Below are positions 55,142-64,000 of a DNA stretch of 64,000 nucleotides, in pieces. Position numbers and translations under genes: made by a program. Below the pieces are notes generated by a model. That model was not told where the DNA came from and ran no database searches. It saw only the letters and a list, made by a program, of their open reading frames with translations. Each line of letters starts with the position of its first letter. The stretch's first letter is position 1. The stretch spans positions 62,001 through 126,000 of the forward strand of contig NZ_BPEV01000002.1 of assembly GCF_019654955.1 (NCBI RefSeq), in the 5' to 3' direction. This DNA comes from Shewanella sp. KT0246 (lineage in GTDB: Bacteria; Pseudomonadota; Gammaproteobacteria; Enterobacterales; Shewanellaceae).

Positions 55142-55966
55142 ATGGAAGACTCTCGTAAAGCCTTACAAGCCATATTGGATATCATCTCATTTGATAAACT
55201 ATTTGCCTTTGCCTTGGTGTGTTTTTTCGCTTGGATAATCATGGTTATTGTACAATTTGCTCTGAAGCAGTTAACCATAAAGCTGCCTAAGTACCGATTA
55301 CTCTGGAGCCGGTTATACCCTTTTGTACGCCTGTTTGTATGGGCGACAGTGATAATTTACACCATCACTGAGATCATAAACCCCCACGAAAATCTGGTTT
55401 TAGCCGTTATTGGTTCAATCGGTATTGTATTGGGTTTAGCTACCCAAGAGCCCGCCAAAAATATGATTGCTGGCCTAATCATTATGATTACCCCCCCTTA
55501 TCGAGTGGGCGACATGGTGACGCTGTCTGGTCACTACGGTGAAGTAATTCAACTTGACTGGAGTGTCACTTGGCTGCGGACTTTTGATGATAATACTGTA
55601 ATGATACCTAACGCTGAGGCGCTTAAAACTGCGGTGTCGAATGCTAACAGTGGTGCATTAGATGAAATGGTGGTGGTGACATTCAATCTCCCCATTAAAG
55701 CAGATCACTTAAAAGCAATACAGCTCGCAAAAGAGGCAACTCAATGCTCACCTTATACTTTTTTAGATAAACCCATTACTGTCAATATTGCTACCGATTA
55801 CCAGTATGGCGAACATCTTATTCAGTTAACGATTAAGGCCTATGTGATGGATATCAGGCTAGAACGAAAGTTTGCCAGCGATATTAATTTTCGAGTTTTA
55901 AATGCCTTTAAACAGGCAGAACTTTATTCTATGTCAACTTCTGAGACCGCTGAGGCAATTAATTAA
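55142..55966 (+). CDS. Small MscS-family mechanosensitive channel
   Basis: 274 aa. Three transmembrane helices (about 17-38, 62-82 and 87-108) precede the MscS pore and beta domain: 'GIVLGLATQEPAKNMIAGLIIMITPPYRVGDMV' and 'LDWSVTWLRTFDDNTVMIPNAE'. Size is that of minimal MscS (YggB). The pore helix keeps Gly/Ala spacing only partly. Start codon lies 9 bp after the AAA-like gene, so it is translated from the same mRNA and may be regulated by it. Confidence 0.9.
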   Translation: MEDSRKALQAILDIISFDKLFAFALVCFFAWIIMVIVQFALKQLTIKLPKYRLLWSRLYPFVRLFVWATVIIYTITEIINPHENLVLAVIGSIGIVLGLATQEPAKNMIAGLIIMITPPYRVGDMVTLSGHYGEVIQLDWSVTWLRTFDDNTVMIPNAEALKTAVSNANSGALDEMVVVTFNLPIKADHLKAIQLAKEATQCSPYTFLDKPITVNIATDYQYGEHLIQLTIKAYVMDIRLERKFASDINFRVLNAFKQAELYSMSTSETAEAIN

Positions 55967-55980
55967 ATTACTGCCATATC

Positions 55981-56006
55981 TTGAACAGCACGGCATTTGC
56001 TATACT
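55981..56006 (+). promoter_or_regulatory. Extended -10 promoter of rpiA
   Basis: TTGAAC (55981-55986) and TATACT (56001-56006) are separated by 14 bases, with an extended -10 TGC directly before TATACT. About 50 bp upstream of rpiA. Confidence 0.5.
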
Positions 56007-56058
56007 CTTGCCAAATTTAATACTTACCATTGCAAATTTGCCACCTTAGGATGTTGAT

Positions 56059-56721
56059 ATGACCCAAGATGAAATGAAAAAAGCTGCCGGCTGGGCTGCG
56101 CTTAAATACGTTGAAGAAAACAGTATTGTTGGTGTTGGCACGGGTTCAACGGTAAATCACTTTATTGATGCATTAGCAACGATGAAGCATGACATTCAAG
56201 GGGCAGTTTCAAGCTCTGAAGCGTCAACAGAAAAACTGAAGCAATTAGGTATTGAAGTGTTCGACATGAACAGTGTTGCAGACTTATCTGTGTATGTTGA
56301 TGGCGCTGACGAAATCAACGCTCACATGGATATGATTAAAGGTGGCGGCGCGGCATTAACTCGCGAAAAAATTGTTGCTGCAGTAGCAAAGAAATTTGTT
56401 TGTATCGTTGATAATACCAAGCAAGTTGACGTATTAGGCGAGTTCCCACTTCCAATTGAAGTGATCCCTATGGCACGTTCTTATGTTGCCCGAGAACTGG
56501 TTAAACTTGGCGGTGATCCTGTTTACCGTGAAGGTGTAGTAACAGATAACGGCAACGTTATTCTAGATATGTACAACTACAAAATTCTTGACCCTAAAGC
56601 ACTTGAAACTCAGCTAAACGCTATTGTAGGTGTGGTGACTAACGGCTTGTTCGCAAACCGTGGCGCTGACGTATTGCTTGTTGGTTCACCAGATGGTGTT
56701 AAAACCGTTTTGCCAGAATAA
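56059..56721 (+). CDS. rpiA: Ribose-5-phosphate isomerase A
   Basis: 220 aa, normal RpiA length. '[16 protein letters not shown]' (phosphate-binding loop), '[14 protein letters not shown]', '[27 protein letters not shown]' (catalytic Asp, Glu and Lys region) and '[17 protein letters not shown]' are all conserved. It interconverts ribose-5-phosphate and ribulose-5-phosphate in the pentose phosphate pathway. Monocistronic with its own promoter and terminator. Confidence 0.98.
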   Translation: MTQDEMKKAAGWAALKYVEENSIVGVGTGSTVNHFIDALATMKHDIQGAVSSSEASTEKLKQLGIEVFDMNSVADLSVYVDGADEINAHMDMIKGGGAALTREKIVAAVAKKFVCIVDNTKQVDVLGEFPLPIEVIPMARSYVARELVKLGGDPVYREGVVTDNGNVILDMYNYKILDPKALETQLNAIVGVVTNGLFANRGADVLLVGSPDGVKTVLPE

Positions 56722-56742
56722 GTCGTCTGAAAGCAACAGTTT

Positions 56743-56780
56743 AAACAAATACGTTTATTAAACAAATACGTTTATTAAAC
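56743..56780. repeat. 18-bp tandem duplication after rpiA
   Basis: AACAAATACGTTTATTAA appears twice back to back before the terminator stem. Confidence 0.85.
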
Positions 56781-56811
56781 AAAAAGCCCAATCATTGATT
56801 GGGCTTTTTTA
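56781..56811. terminator. Bidirectional terminator between rpiA and the chemoreceptor gene
   Basis: AAAGCCCAATC-ATT-GATTGGGCTTT with flanking A and T tracts, between convergent genes. Confidence 0.93.
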
Positions 56812-56830
56812 TTGGCTTTAATAAGCGGAA

Positions 56831-58696
56831 TTAACCCACTTTAAATAAGCTCACAGCTTCGTGTAATGTCTCAGCTCTCTGTCTTACATCTTGGGTAGCT
56901 GCTGAGTTCTCTTCGGTGGCATTGGCTGTCTCATCAGCAATATCTCGAATAATCACGACATTCTTATTCACTTCGGCCGCGACCATACTTTGCTCTTCAA
57001 TGGCTGTTGCGATTTGAGTGCTCATATCAGAAATAGTTTGCACATCTTGAGTAATAGATTGCAATAAATTCCCTGCCCCTGCAGCCTGATCGACACTGTC
57101 ACTACCTTGTTGCTGACTCGCTTCCATTAATTGCACTATTGAGTGGGTTCTAGATTGCAATGTAGTAATAATTTTGGATATTTCCTCAGTTGACTCTTGA
57201 GTGCGCATAGCAAGGCTTCTCACTTCATCGGCCACAACCGCAAAACCACGCCCTTGTTCGCCTGCTCTGGCAGCTTCAATGGCGGCATTTAATGCCAGTA
57301 GATTAGTTTGCTCGGCAATGCCTCTAATAACATCTAACACACTACCTATGGTTTCACTATCACGTTCTAAATCTCCAACCACTTCAGATGAATCACTTAA
57401 TTGGCTAGCTAAGGTTTGAATTTTCTCAATGGTTTGCTCAACGCTGACTAAGCCTTGCTGAGCATGATCGTTGGTTTCGTTAGCTTTCAGCGCGGCTTGC
57501 TCAGTATTACTGGCAATCTCTTCAATTGTCGCGCCCATCTCAGTAATGGCAGTTGCGACCATGTCGGTTTCACTCAGCTGTCTTGACACCCCTTCTGAGG
57601 CCACAACTGCATTTTGGGTTAACTCTTCGCAAGAGATATTCATCGCATCGACAGATTCATTAACTTGCTCAATCAAGGTCTGAAAGCTAACCACCATGGC
57701 ATTAAAATGTTTAGCTATTCTAGCGAGTTCATCATTTCTAGTTTCGTCACATCTAAGGGTCAGATCTTTGTTTTTTTCGACTTCAGAAATCACTTTATTA
57801 ATATCATTAATTGGCACCACAATACTGCGTAATATCATGTAAGCGAAAACACATAAAATGAAGGTGATTAAAATAAATATACTGGCACCTAAGATGAGGG
57901 CGTTATTCTCAGCGGCACTGATTTCTTGATGGGTTTGTTGCTGTAAGGTGGTTAAATCTATATCAGTTTTTTTAATGGCTTCTCTTAATTTGAGCATATC
58001 ACCATCGTAAGCAGTTAAACCGAATTCTTTTTCTTTGTTTGTCAGTAAATCAAAGCTTTTTTGATAAGAATCCACTAAAGAATTTAATTGTTTTTTAATT
58101 TGATAATCGAGCGTTGAGGCACTCAATTGAGATTTAAATAAGTCGATATTTTTATCAAATCTATCTAAATAACTTTGGGTGCGGCGCAACATAAAGTCTT
58201 TCTCGTTTCGGCGCAGTTGTAGCATAGTTACCGATAGTAAGTTTTGATTTTGCTGCTTAAGGATAGATTCAACGTTATGTACCGATTGACGTAAATCACC
58301 ATACAAACCTGTTTTGGGTGTTAAGCCTATTTCTGTTTGCAGCGTAACTAATTCACTAAACAGCCCTTTATAGATCCGTAAACTTTGACTAAAACTGGTC
58401 AAACTTTGATTAGGCAATCCACGTTCAATAAGCACTTCATCGAGCACCTGAATAATCGTATTTATTTCAGCAAAAGTACTGTCATGCTGCTGCGTGTATT
58501 TTGTATCTAAGCGCGCAAAAAAATCTTTTTCAATCACTCTAAGTTGTAATACTTCACGCTCAATTTCAGTTACATGATTAGCCGCGCTGGCTAATTTTGA
58601 CTTCACGTCACTGGTATATAACTGCAAACCAAACATGGCAGTAAAAGCCACCAGAGACACGGCTACACTAAGTATTAATTTGGTACGAATTAACAT
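56831..58696 (-). CDS. Methyl-accepting chemotaxis protein with HBM sensor domain
   Basis: 621 aa. TM1 spans about 9-30, then a long periplasmic helical region (about 35-265) with two DxFxxR-type motifs (EKDFFARL and [16 protein letters not shown]) that mark helical bimodular (HBM) ligand-binding domains, then TM2 (about 272-292). A HAMP domain (295-345) and the signalling hairpin '[38 protein letters not shown]' follow. HBM receptors usually sense organic acids such as TCA intermediates. No pentapeptide tether for CheR is seen at the C-terminus. Confidence 0.94.
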   Translation of the reverse strand: MLIRTKLILSVAVSLVAFTAMFGLQLYTSDVKSKLASAANHVTEIEREVLQLRVIEKDFFARLDTKYTQQHDSTFAEINTIIQVLDEVLIERGLPNQSLTSFSQSLRIYKGLFSELVTLQTEIGLTPKTGLYGDLRQSVHNVESILKQQNQNLLSVTMLQLRRNEKDFMLRRTQSYLDRFDKNIDLFKSQLSASTLDYQIKKQLNSLVDSYQKSFDLLTNKEKEFGLTAYDGDMLKLREAIKKTDIDLTTLQQQTHQEISAAENNALILGASIFILITFILCVFAYMILRSIVVPINDINKVISEVEKNKDLTLRCDETRNDELARIAKHFNAMVVSFQTLIEQVNESVDAMNISCEELTQNAVVASEGVSRQLSETDMVATAITEMGATIEEIASNTEQAALKANETNDHAQQGLVSVEQTIEKIQTLASQLSDSSEVVGDLERDSETIGSVLDVIRGIAEQTNLLALNAAIEAARAGEQGRGFAVVADEVRSLAMRTQESTEEISKIITTLQSRTHSIVQLMEASQQQGSDSVDQAAGAGNLLQSITQDVQTISDMSTQIATAIEEQSMVAAEVNKNVVIIRDIADETANATEENSAATQDVRQRAETLHEAVSLFKVG

Positions 58697-58898
58697 ATAA
58701 ATCCCTAATATCCTTCAGGTACATTAAAAATATAGATGCTTAACTCAGTATTAGACAATTTTTAAGCAAACTAAATTTGTGCTGGAAATACAAGCTATTA
58801 CTTTATTAGTACAACCTTAACACTGTATATTTATCGACCAAGTAACAATTATCTTCATATATTTTTTAAATACGAGTAAACCTTTTAAGTACTTGCTA

Positions 58899-59549
58899 AT
58901 GTCTAATCTAGTAACTCGCACTCAAACGGATAAAACGGTGAACCTGAATTCCAGCAACATCACTGAACATGATCAGCCACTTCAGCAGCAAACGCTTACA
59001 GCTGAAACTAGCCATGATCACATCGACGGACCTATGTCTGACGAGGCATTAGTGAACCAAGCAAAATCGGGGAATAAGGCCGCATTTAAAGCCCTCTATC
59101 AGCGTCACCAAGGTCGGGTATATGCGATTAGTTTTCGCTTAAGTGGCAGTCATGACCATGCTGACGAAATTTGCCAAGACTGCTTCGTCAGATTATGGCA
59201 AAAGTTGGATCAATTTAACGGTGAAAGTCAGTTTACGACTTGGCTGCATAAATTGTCGGTTCATCAAGCCATCAACAGCATGAAAGCCAAACAACGTTTT
59301 TGGCATCGTTTTTTACCTGACAGCAATATTGCTGAAGAAAATGAGCAAGACTCAAGTCAACAATACGAGTACCACCGTTTAGATAAATTGATTATGAAGT
59401 TACCAGAAAGAACCAGAGTGGTTTTTGTATTAAGCGCCATTGAAGGCTATCAGCATCAGGAAATTGCACAAATATTAAATATTGCAGTGGGTACCAGCAA
59501 AGCCCAGTACCACAGAGCAAAACAGATGTTACAGGAGATGCTGTCATGA
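58899..59549 (+). CDS. ECF (RpoE-like) RNA polymerase sigma factor
   Basis: About 216 aa from ATG 58899. A 45-residue polar N-terminal extension (Thr/Gln/His-rich) precedes the conserved sigma region 2 ('QRHQGRVYAISFRLSGSHDHADEICQDCFVRLWQKLDQF') and region 4 ('LPERTRVVFVLSAIEGYQHQEIAQILNIAVGTSKAQYHRAKQML'). The stop overlaps the next ATG by 4 bases. The partner is the membrane anti-sigma gene downstream. Autoregulation of the operon is expected for the family. Confidence 0.92.
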   Translation: MSNLVTRTQTDKTVNLNSSNITEHDQPLQQQTLTAETSHDHIDGPMSDEALVNQAKSGNKAAFKALYQRHQGRVYAISFRLSGSHDHADEICQDCFVRLWQKLDQFNGESQFTTWLHKLSVHQAINSMKAKQRFWHRFLPDSNIAEENEQDSSQQYEYHRLDKLIMKLPERTRVVFVLSAIEGYQHQEIAQILNIAVGTSKAQYHRAKQMLQEMLS

Positions 59550-60166
59550 AAAGAACACAGTCTAAGCTTCTAGAGCAGCAAGATAATAACCAGAATCAAC
59601 TTGATGAGCTCATTGCAAGCTTGCCAAAAGAGATAACGCCCCCTGTTGATTTATGGCAAAACATTGACGAACGAATCAGTGCTAAAACGACTCATGATAT
59701 CAGCCATTCAAATAGCGCCAGTCATCAACAGCATTGGAAAATGCTCGCTATGGCTGCAAGTCTCGCTTTTGTGATGGTCTTAGGTTGGAAACTATCAACT
59801 TCAGCCGTAACACCCATTCAAGAGCCTTTGACGGTTAACAATGCCTTATCGAATCAGTCAACTGAAGATTTAATCGCATTGGTGGATCAAATTGCTCAGA
59901 CCCACCAGCAACAAATAGCCGCCTTTGATGACAACAAATATACCGTAGGTATGCAGCTTGATAATCAAGCGAATCCTTTCAATAAAGGGTTTTCAGAACT
60001 AGAGCTTGCATCAAAACAGATCCAACAAGCCTTAAAAAATGATCCAAATAACAAGCAGGTATGGGATTTATGGCTTTGGATCATGAAGCGAGAAATCGAA
60101 TTGTTACAACAGCAGCAACGTACGCCAATTAATACGACTCCACCGACTCAAGGAAATCTAATATGA
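59546..60166 (+). CDS. Probable membrane anti-sigma factor
   Basis: 206 aa. An N-terminal cytoplasmic domain (about 1-65) with 'LDELIASLPKEITPPVDLWQNIDERI' precedes one transmembrane helix (about 69-87) and a periplasmic Gln/Asn-rich region ('IQQALKNDPNNKQVWDLWLWIMKREIELL'). Position directly after an ECF sigma gene with a 4-base overlap, and this topology, point to an anti-sigma factor. The zinc-binding HxxxCxxC motif is absent. Confidence 0.82.
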   Translation: MKRTQSKLLEQQDNNQNQLDELIASLPKEITPPVDLWQNIDERISAKTTHDISHSNSASHQQHWKMLAMAASLAFVMVLGWKLSTSAVTPIQEPLTVNNALSNQSTEDLIALVDQIAQTHQQQIAAFDDNKYTVGMQLDNQANPFNKGFSELELASKQIQQALKNDPNNKQVWDLWLWIMKREIELLQQQQRTPINTTPPTQGNLI

Positions 60167-61122
60167 ACGCAAAATTTAGCCAACTGCTAGGCCGCATTAT
60201 TATCGGCTCTAGTGTGTTATTCACCTCACTCATGGCCCAAGCGGTAGAGCAAGTTGACCGTGAAATTTCGGTTTCAGCTAACCCGCAGATTGAATTAAAA
60301 GTTCAGCGTGGGAAAGTAGAAATTATTGGCTGGGATAAAGGTCTCATAAGTGTAAAAGGTCATTTAGATGAGTTATCTGAAGGGTTTATTTTTGAACAGA
60401 AAGGCGATGAGGTCATTATCGAAGATAAACTACCAAGTAGCTACCGAGGCAATAATAAACAAGGTTCTAATTTGGTGATTTACGTGCCATCAGAACTAAA
60501 GATCGCTGCTGAAGGGGTCTCTGCTGATTATGCGATGGAGAAACTCACCGGTAAAGTCGAGCTATCTTTAGTCAGCGGCAATATGAAAGTCGAAGATATT
60601 GAAGGAAAAATCAGCCTTGCTAGCGTATCAGGTAACATCAAAGCAGAAGGACTAAATGGTAAAATTGAGCTAGAAACAGTTTCTGGTGACATCAAAGATA
60701 AGGATATTCAAGGTAAAGCAAAATATCGCTTAGTTAGTGGTGAACTTGAGTCTGAAAATAATTTAGTCACTGATTTAAGCATTGATCAAGTTTCTGGTGA
60801 TGTCGAAGGCAGTTTTATTGCGGCAGAAAAAGTCAAAGTCGTCACAGTAAGCGGTGATATCGAAGTTAAGCTTAGTAACGCGGTATCTAAAGTGTTATTG
60901 GATACCGTTAGTGGCGACATTGAAGTCAAGTTTACCAATATGCCTAATTTAACATTTGAAATTGATGGTGGCCCAGGTGGCAAAATTGAAAACCGCTTAA
61001 CCAGCGATAAACCAATGAAAACTAAATATTCTTCAAGACAGTCTATTCAGTTTAAAACTCAACAAGGTGACGGTAGCTTTAATGCCAGCACAATTAGTGG
61101 CAAAGTAAAACTAGAGAAGTAG
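60163..61122 (+). CDS. Exported DUF4097 beta-repeat protein
   Basis: 319 aa with a signal peptide (cleavage near AQA-VEQ). The rest is a right-handed beta-helix-like repeat: about eight copies of a 'VSGDI/VSGNI + KVxxxxGKIxL' unit, the DUF4097 pattern. The gene overlaps the anti-sigma gene by 4 bases, so sigma, anti-sigma and this periplasmic protein form one operon. It may be the surface/periplasmic effector or sensor of the ECF response (inference). Confidence 0.9.
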   Translation: MNAKFSQLLGRIIIGSSVLFTSLMAQAVEQVDREISVSANPQIELKVQRGKVEIIGWDKGLISVKGHLDELSEGFIFEQKGDEVIIEDKLPSSYRGNNKQGSNLVIYVPSELKIAAEGVSADYAMEKLTGKVELSLVSGNMKVEDIEGKISLASVSGNIKAEGLNGKIELETVSGDIKDKDIQGKAKYRLVSGELESENNLVTDLSIDQVSGDVEGSFIAAEKVKVVTVSGDIEVKLSNAVSKVLLDTVSGDIEVKFTNMPNLTFEIDGGPGGKIENRLTSDKPMKTKYSSRQSIQFKTQQGDGSFNASTISGKVKLEK

Positions 61123-61144
61123 TCATAAATACTTAGCTAACTTA

Positions 61145-61175
61145 GCCCTTAATTAAACTCTATTTGATTAAGGGC
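61145..61175 (+). terminator. Hairpin after the DUF4097 gene, weak T-tract
   Basis: GCCCTTAATTAAA and TTTGATTAAGGGC form a stem of about 12 pairs with a short loop, followed only by ATTTAG, so termination may be partial. Confidence 0.5.
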
Positions 61176-61303
61176 ATTTAGCTCCAAACAATATTTGCGC
61201 CCTTTTTTACTATCAATTCAATGTATCAATTACTCACTTTCGACATTTAAGCTCAATGGCAATACACTGAATACACCTTGTTTCGGCATTGCTATTAAAT
61301 TTA

Positions 61304-62251
61304 ATGAATAAAACGCCATTTGAAGCTCTCGATCTTAATTTGATCAATGTTTTTTTCATTTTATATGAAGAGCTAAACACCCATAAAGCAGCCGAAAGGC
61401 TCCACATCAGCCAACCTGCTGTGAGTAGAGCATTACAGAAGTTACGTGATGCTTTTAACGACCCCATATTTGTTAAAACCAGACACGGCTTAACTGCAAC
61501 CGATAAAGCCCATTATTTAGCGCAAAAGTTGCCTAATACTTGGCAAGAGCTGACCGATATTATTAACCACATGGAAGAGTTTGAGCTTAAGGCGCTCACG
61601 GGTAAAATTAATGTCACTCTGCACCCTGCTCTCATAGGATTAATTAGTGACCAATTATTTTTAGCCTTGCATCAATTAGCACCAAAAATTGAATTAGTGG
61701 TTTCGGTGTGGAGTAGTAACACAGAGCAAGAGTTACTATCAGGTAAGCAAGATATCGCCGTCACAATGGTTGAACCTGATTTTTCCAAAGAAATGACAGT
61801 TAGGACATTACCAAAGTTATTTGCCAAAGCTTATTTAAACAAGCAACATCCTTTAGCGAGGCATGTCATTAATGAACAATCATTTGCCGATTATCCACTA
61901 GCTGTTTTACATGTGACAGGGTGGAACGAAAATACAACCTATGTTGAAAAGTATCTTAGAAATGCTGGATTAACACCGAAGATAGCTTATCGAAGTCCGC
62001 ATCCTGATTCAGTATTAAGTGTGGTTTCGCAAACTCATTTAATTCATGCAGCAGGTGCGCAATACCACGGCATTAATACTGATAAAGTGTGTAGTAAAAT
62101 TATTCATATCAATAACAAACCTGTCGAGCTGAATAGCTATTTTTGTCATCACTATCGCCATAGAAACAAACCGTTATTTCAGTGGCTATTCGACACGATT
62201 GAGGCAATAGTTAAGCAACAACATTTATCAGAGAGAAACCTGTCGAGCTGA
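61304..62251 (+). CDS. LysR-family regulator with altered C-terminus
   Basis: About 315 aa. The N-terminal HTH is 'LINVFFILYEELNTHKAAERLHISQPAVSRALQKLRDAF' followed by 'DPIFVKTRHGLTATDKA', the NodD/SyrM-like subgroup. The C-terminal effector domain continues normally until the tandem 119-bp repeat, where the frame ends in ERNLSS. In the last repeat copy the same segment reads ERNL followed by TAA, the probable ancestral stop at 62481-62483. So the duplication added two residues (Ser-Ser) and left two further copies as non-coding DNA. The regulator should still work. Confidence 0.88.
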   Translation: MNKTPFEALDLNLINVFFILYEELNTHKAAERLHISQPAVSRALQKLRDAFNDPIFVKTRHGLTATDKAHYLAQKLPNTWQELTDIINHMEEFELKALTGKINVTLHPALIGLISDQLFLALHQLAPKIELVVSVWSSNTEQELLSGKQDIAVTMVEPDFSKEMTVRTLPKLFAKAYLNKQHPLARHVINEQSFADYPLAVLHVTGWNENTTYVEKYLRNAGLTPKIAYRSPHPDSVLSVVSQTHLIHAAGAQYHGINTDKVCSKIIHINNKPVELNSYFCHHYRHRNKPLFQWLFDTIEAIVKQQHLSERNLSS

Positions 62252-62481
62252 ATAGCTATTATTGTCATCACTATCGCCATAGAAACAAACCGTTATTTCA
62301 GTGGCTATTCGACACGATTGAGGCAATAGTTAAGCAACAACATTTTTCAGAGAGAAACCTGTCGAGCTGAATAGCTATTTTTGTCATCACTATCGCCATA
62401 GAAACAAACCGTTGTTTCAGTGGCTATTCGACACGATTGAGGCAATAGTTAAGCAACAACATTTATCTGAGAGAAACCTGT
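62117..62481. repeat. 119-bp tandem triplication at LysR 3' end
   Basis: Copies begin at 62117, 62236 and 62355, each starting AAACCTGTCGAGCTGAATAG, and a partial fourth start follows at 62474. The copies differ by only a few substitutions, so the event is recent. 119 is not a multiple of 3, so the reading frame shifts after the first copy. Confidence 0.95.
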
Positions 62482-62485
62482 AAAA

Positions 62486-63388
62486 TTAGCACTCTGCTGG
62501 ATGAATAAAATCGATAAAAGCTTTAGCTGCCGGTGTCAGTTTGCGGCTTTTTAAATACACTATGCTGAACGATGCTCTGATATCTGGCATATCGGTTATC
62601 GGCAATGCGACTAACGAGCCATTAACGAGCTCTTTTTTGACCGAAACATCTGGTGCTAAAGAAACTAAGTCACATTCGCTCAATGACTCTTTAATTGCTT
62701 GAAACTGCTCAAATTTAACCAAACCAGAAAATCCTTTACGATACTTATTGAACAGGTCGCCAAATTGATCATATAGGGTCTTAGGTAAGGCTGATGGAAT
62801 AGCAATGGGATACTGCTTAATATCAGCTAAATTCAGTGGATTTATTCGTGTTAATGGATGCGCTTTACGACAGCAAAAAATAGCTTGAAAACTCGGCAGC
62901 GGCACCACCTCAATATCATCTCTGTGCTCTAACTCTGTCGCTTTAGTTTCTGCAATAAATAGTGAGACCTCAGCTTTGCATAGCTGCTGATAAAGCGATA
63001 ACCAATTGCCCACTTTTAATTCTACGTTAACATTGGGGAAAGTATGAATAAACTGACCAATACTTGGCCCGACGATGCTGTTTAATGGGATAGCACTGGC
63101 GCCAATAATTAACTCACCCGTTTCAAGCCCCTGAACTGCTTGTATTTCGCGCTTTAAAAAGTCGACATCGCGTATTATTCGGCTGCCATGTTCAACAACA
63201 ATCTCACCAAATGGCGTTAATCTCACAGACCGAGAAGTTCGCTCTAATAATTTAGCTCCCAATAAGTCTTCCATCTTTTGGATACTTCGAGATAACGAAG
63301 GTTGAGCTAAATTTAATTCCAATGCTGCTCGATGAAAATGCTTTAAATCAGCAACAACAAGAAAATGTTTTAAATGACGCAATTCCAT
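62486..63388 (-). CDS. LysR-family transcriptional regulator
   Basis: 300 aa. Begins MELRHLKHFLVVADLKHFHRAALELNLAQPSLSRSIQKMEDLLGAKLLERTSRSVRLT-type HTH, with a periplasmic-binding-like effector domain ('ELIIGASAIPLNSIVGPSIG'). It converges on the repeat block at its 3' end and is divergent from the exported protein gene at 63832, a classical LysR arrangement in which the regulator controls its divergent neighbour. Confidence 0.93.
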   Translation of the reverse strand: MELRHLKHFLVVADLKHFHRAALELNLAQPSLSRSIQKMEDLLGAKLLERTSRSVRLTPFGEIVVEHGSRIIRDVDFLKREIQAVQGLETGELIIGASAIPLNSIVGPSIGQFIHTFPNVNVELKVGNWLSLYQQLCKAEVSLFIAETKATELEHRDDIEVVPLPSFQAIFCCRKAHPLTRINPLNLADIKQYPIAIPSALPKTLYDQFGDLFNKYRKGFSGLVKFEQFQAIKESLSECDLVSLAPDVSVKKELVNGSLVALPITDMPDIRASFSIVYLKSRKLTPAAKAFIDFIHPAEC

Positions 63389-63831
63389 AATAACCCCAAT
63401 TTAAATAAGAACATAAATAATTAATAGCATTCACGTCAACTTACTATTAAAAAACAATTTATAAAAACAAACTAAAAAATTAAAAAATTAATTTATTAAT
63501 TGAATATTAACTACAAACACAATAACAAATCAATATAAATAACAATCAAACCAAAATTAACATAAACCACTGTTTAAAAAGGAAATAACTTAAAATTAAT
63601 ACGTATCAAAATGTATCAGTTAATATTAAATTAATCGATTACCTATAAACATTAGTCCGATTCAAAAAATGTATTAATAAAATAAAAAACAAAACATCAA
63701 TTAATAGTTTTCATGCATCATTAAATGCTTAATTTCTCATTGGATTATTAATTAACAATTTTGCAAACTCTATTTAACTGTCAAATATATTCATTTGCAG
63801 TTATTAAAATAATAATTAATAGGGAAGCATC
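63389..63831. other. 443-bp very AT-rich divergent regulatory region
   Basis: Extremely AT-rich, with repeated TTAATTAAT/ATTAATA words and no ORF. This is the shared regulatory region of the LysR gene and the downstream exported protein. No specific LysR T-N11-A site can be singled out by eye. Confidence 0.5.
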
Positions 63832-64000
63832 ATGAAATTAAAAAAATTATCACTCATGACATTGGCTGCAATATATGCGGGCGGTGTTGGTAGTGTTGCT
63901 GCAAGTAGCCCTTCATCTGCAAATGATAATGTGCAATTGCAAGGCGTTAACTTAATGGAAATGTACCTCGCCCAGAAGGAAACTCAGGCAAGAATGGGTA
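63832..64000 (+). CDS. Exported protein, start only (cut by window end)
   Basis: The ATG at 63832 has AGGGAAG upstream. The protein begins MKLKKLSLMTLAAIYAGGVG, a Sec signal peptide with likely cleavage after SVAA-SS, then continues as a soluble region to the right edge. Fifty-six residues are visible and no family can be named. It is divergent from a LysR gene, so it is probably LysR-controlled. Confidence 0.7.
   Translation, partial: MKLKKLSLMTLAAIYAGGVGSVAASSPSSANDNVQLQGVNLMEMYLAQKETQARMG

Noticed and set aside
1-64000. CRISPR arrays, tRNA or rRNA genes, integron attC sites, complete IS elements or prophage
   Set aside because: No regularly spaced direct repeats with unique spacers, no cloverleaf, rRNA or transposase/integrase signatures were seen when reading both strands.

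Overview
The window reads as a chromosomal segment of a marine gammaproteobacterium, most probably Shewanella and perhaps the cold-adapted S. frigidimarina/S. livingstonensis group. The reasons are moderately AT-rich DNA, a NapC-type tetraheme cytochrome, a diheme cytochrome c peroxidase, a perfect CRP operator, a complete cobalamin salvage operon under a B12 riboswitch, and a chromosomal subclass B1 metallo-beta-lactamase of the kind known from those species. I see no phage, plasmid backbone, rRNA, tRNA or CRISPR array. Species assignment is inference.

Layout. 1-1.4 kb: the end of a bufferin-type RiPP locus (MNIO enzyme plus DUF2063 partner). 1.5-10.4 kb: a leftward export and signalling block made of an HlyD adaptor, a 77-aa membrane peptide, a MacB/LolD-like ATPase, two FtsX-type permeases, an NtrC-type sigma54 activator, an NtrY-like kinase and a DUF3291 protein. 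The block is headed by a recognisable -24/-12 promoter with an array of GTGTCC elements upstream. 10.4-13.5 kb: BtuF, a DUF2235 hydrolase, an isochorismatase-like hydrolase and a 32-aa membrane peptide gene. 13.8-16.3 kb: a four-gene operon of a minimal J-domain protein and three unknown proteins. 16.5-27.6 kb: ABC1 kinase, B1 metallo-beta-lactamase, two VOC proteins, a large RluA-type pseudouridine synthase, two tandem GYF_2 proteins, YbaK, a DUF3137-LemA pair, peptidase E and DUF1059.

27.6-33.3 kb looks accessory: an AraC regulator, a lipoprotein hydrolase, a FISUMP-domain protein and an SDR oxidoreductase, ending in 1.1 kb of repeat-rich non-coding DNA. 33.3-41.6 kb is the cobalamin operon (btuD-btuC-cobT-cobS-cobU-cobQ-cobO, with a cobC-like phosphatase upstream). 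It sits next to metH, the main B12-dependent enzyme, which carries a MetJ-like operator. 45.8-46.6 kb holds a second repeat-rich region with inverted ends. 46.7-56.7 kb carries a SLATT-like protein, a CRP-linked exported protein, a Tsx-like channel, a PD40 propeller protein, NapC, HopJ, a ChrR-like cupin, cytochrome c peroxidase, an AAA-like protein with a degenerate P-loop paired with an MscS channel, and rpiA. 56.8-64 kb carries an HBM-type chemoreceptor, an ECF sigma/anti-sigma/DUF4097 operon, two LysR regulators (the first with a 119-bp tandem triplication at its 3' end) and the start of an exported protein.

The best candidates for undescribed biology are the sigma54-controlled ABC export block with its own two-component pair and small peptide, the J-domain operon, the AAA-MscS pair and the ATCC-core hairpin repeats. 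All functions come from reading motifs by eye; no database search was run.
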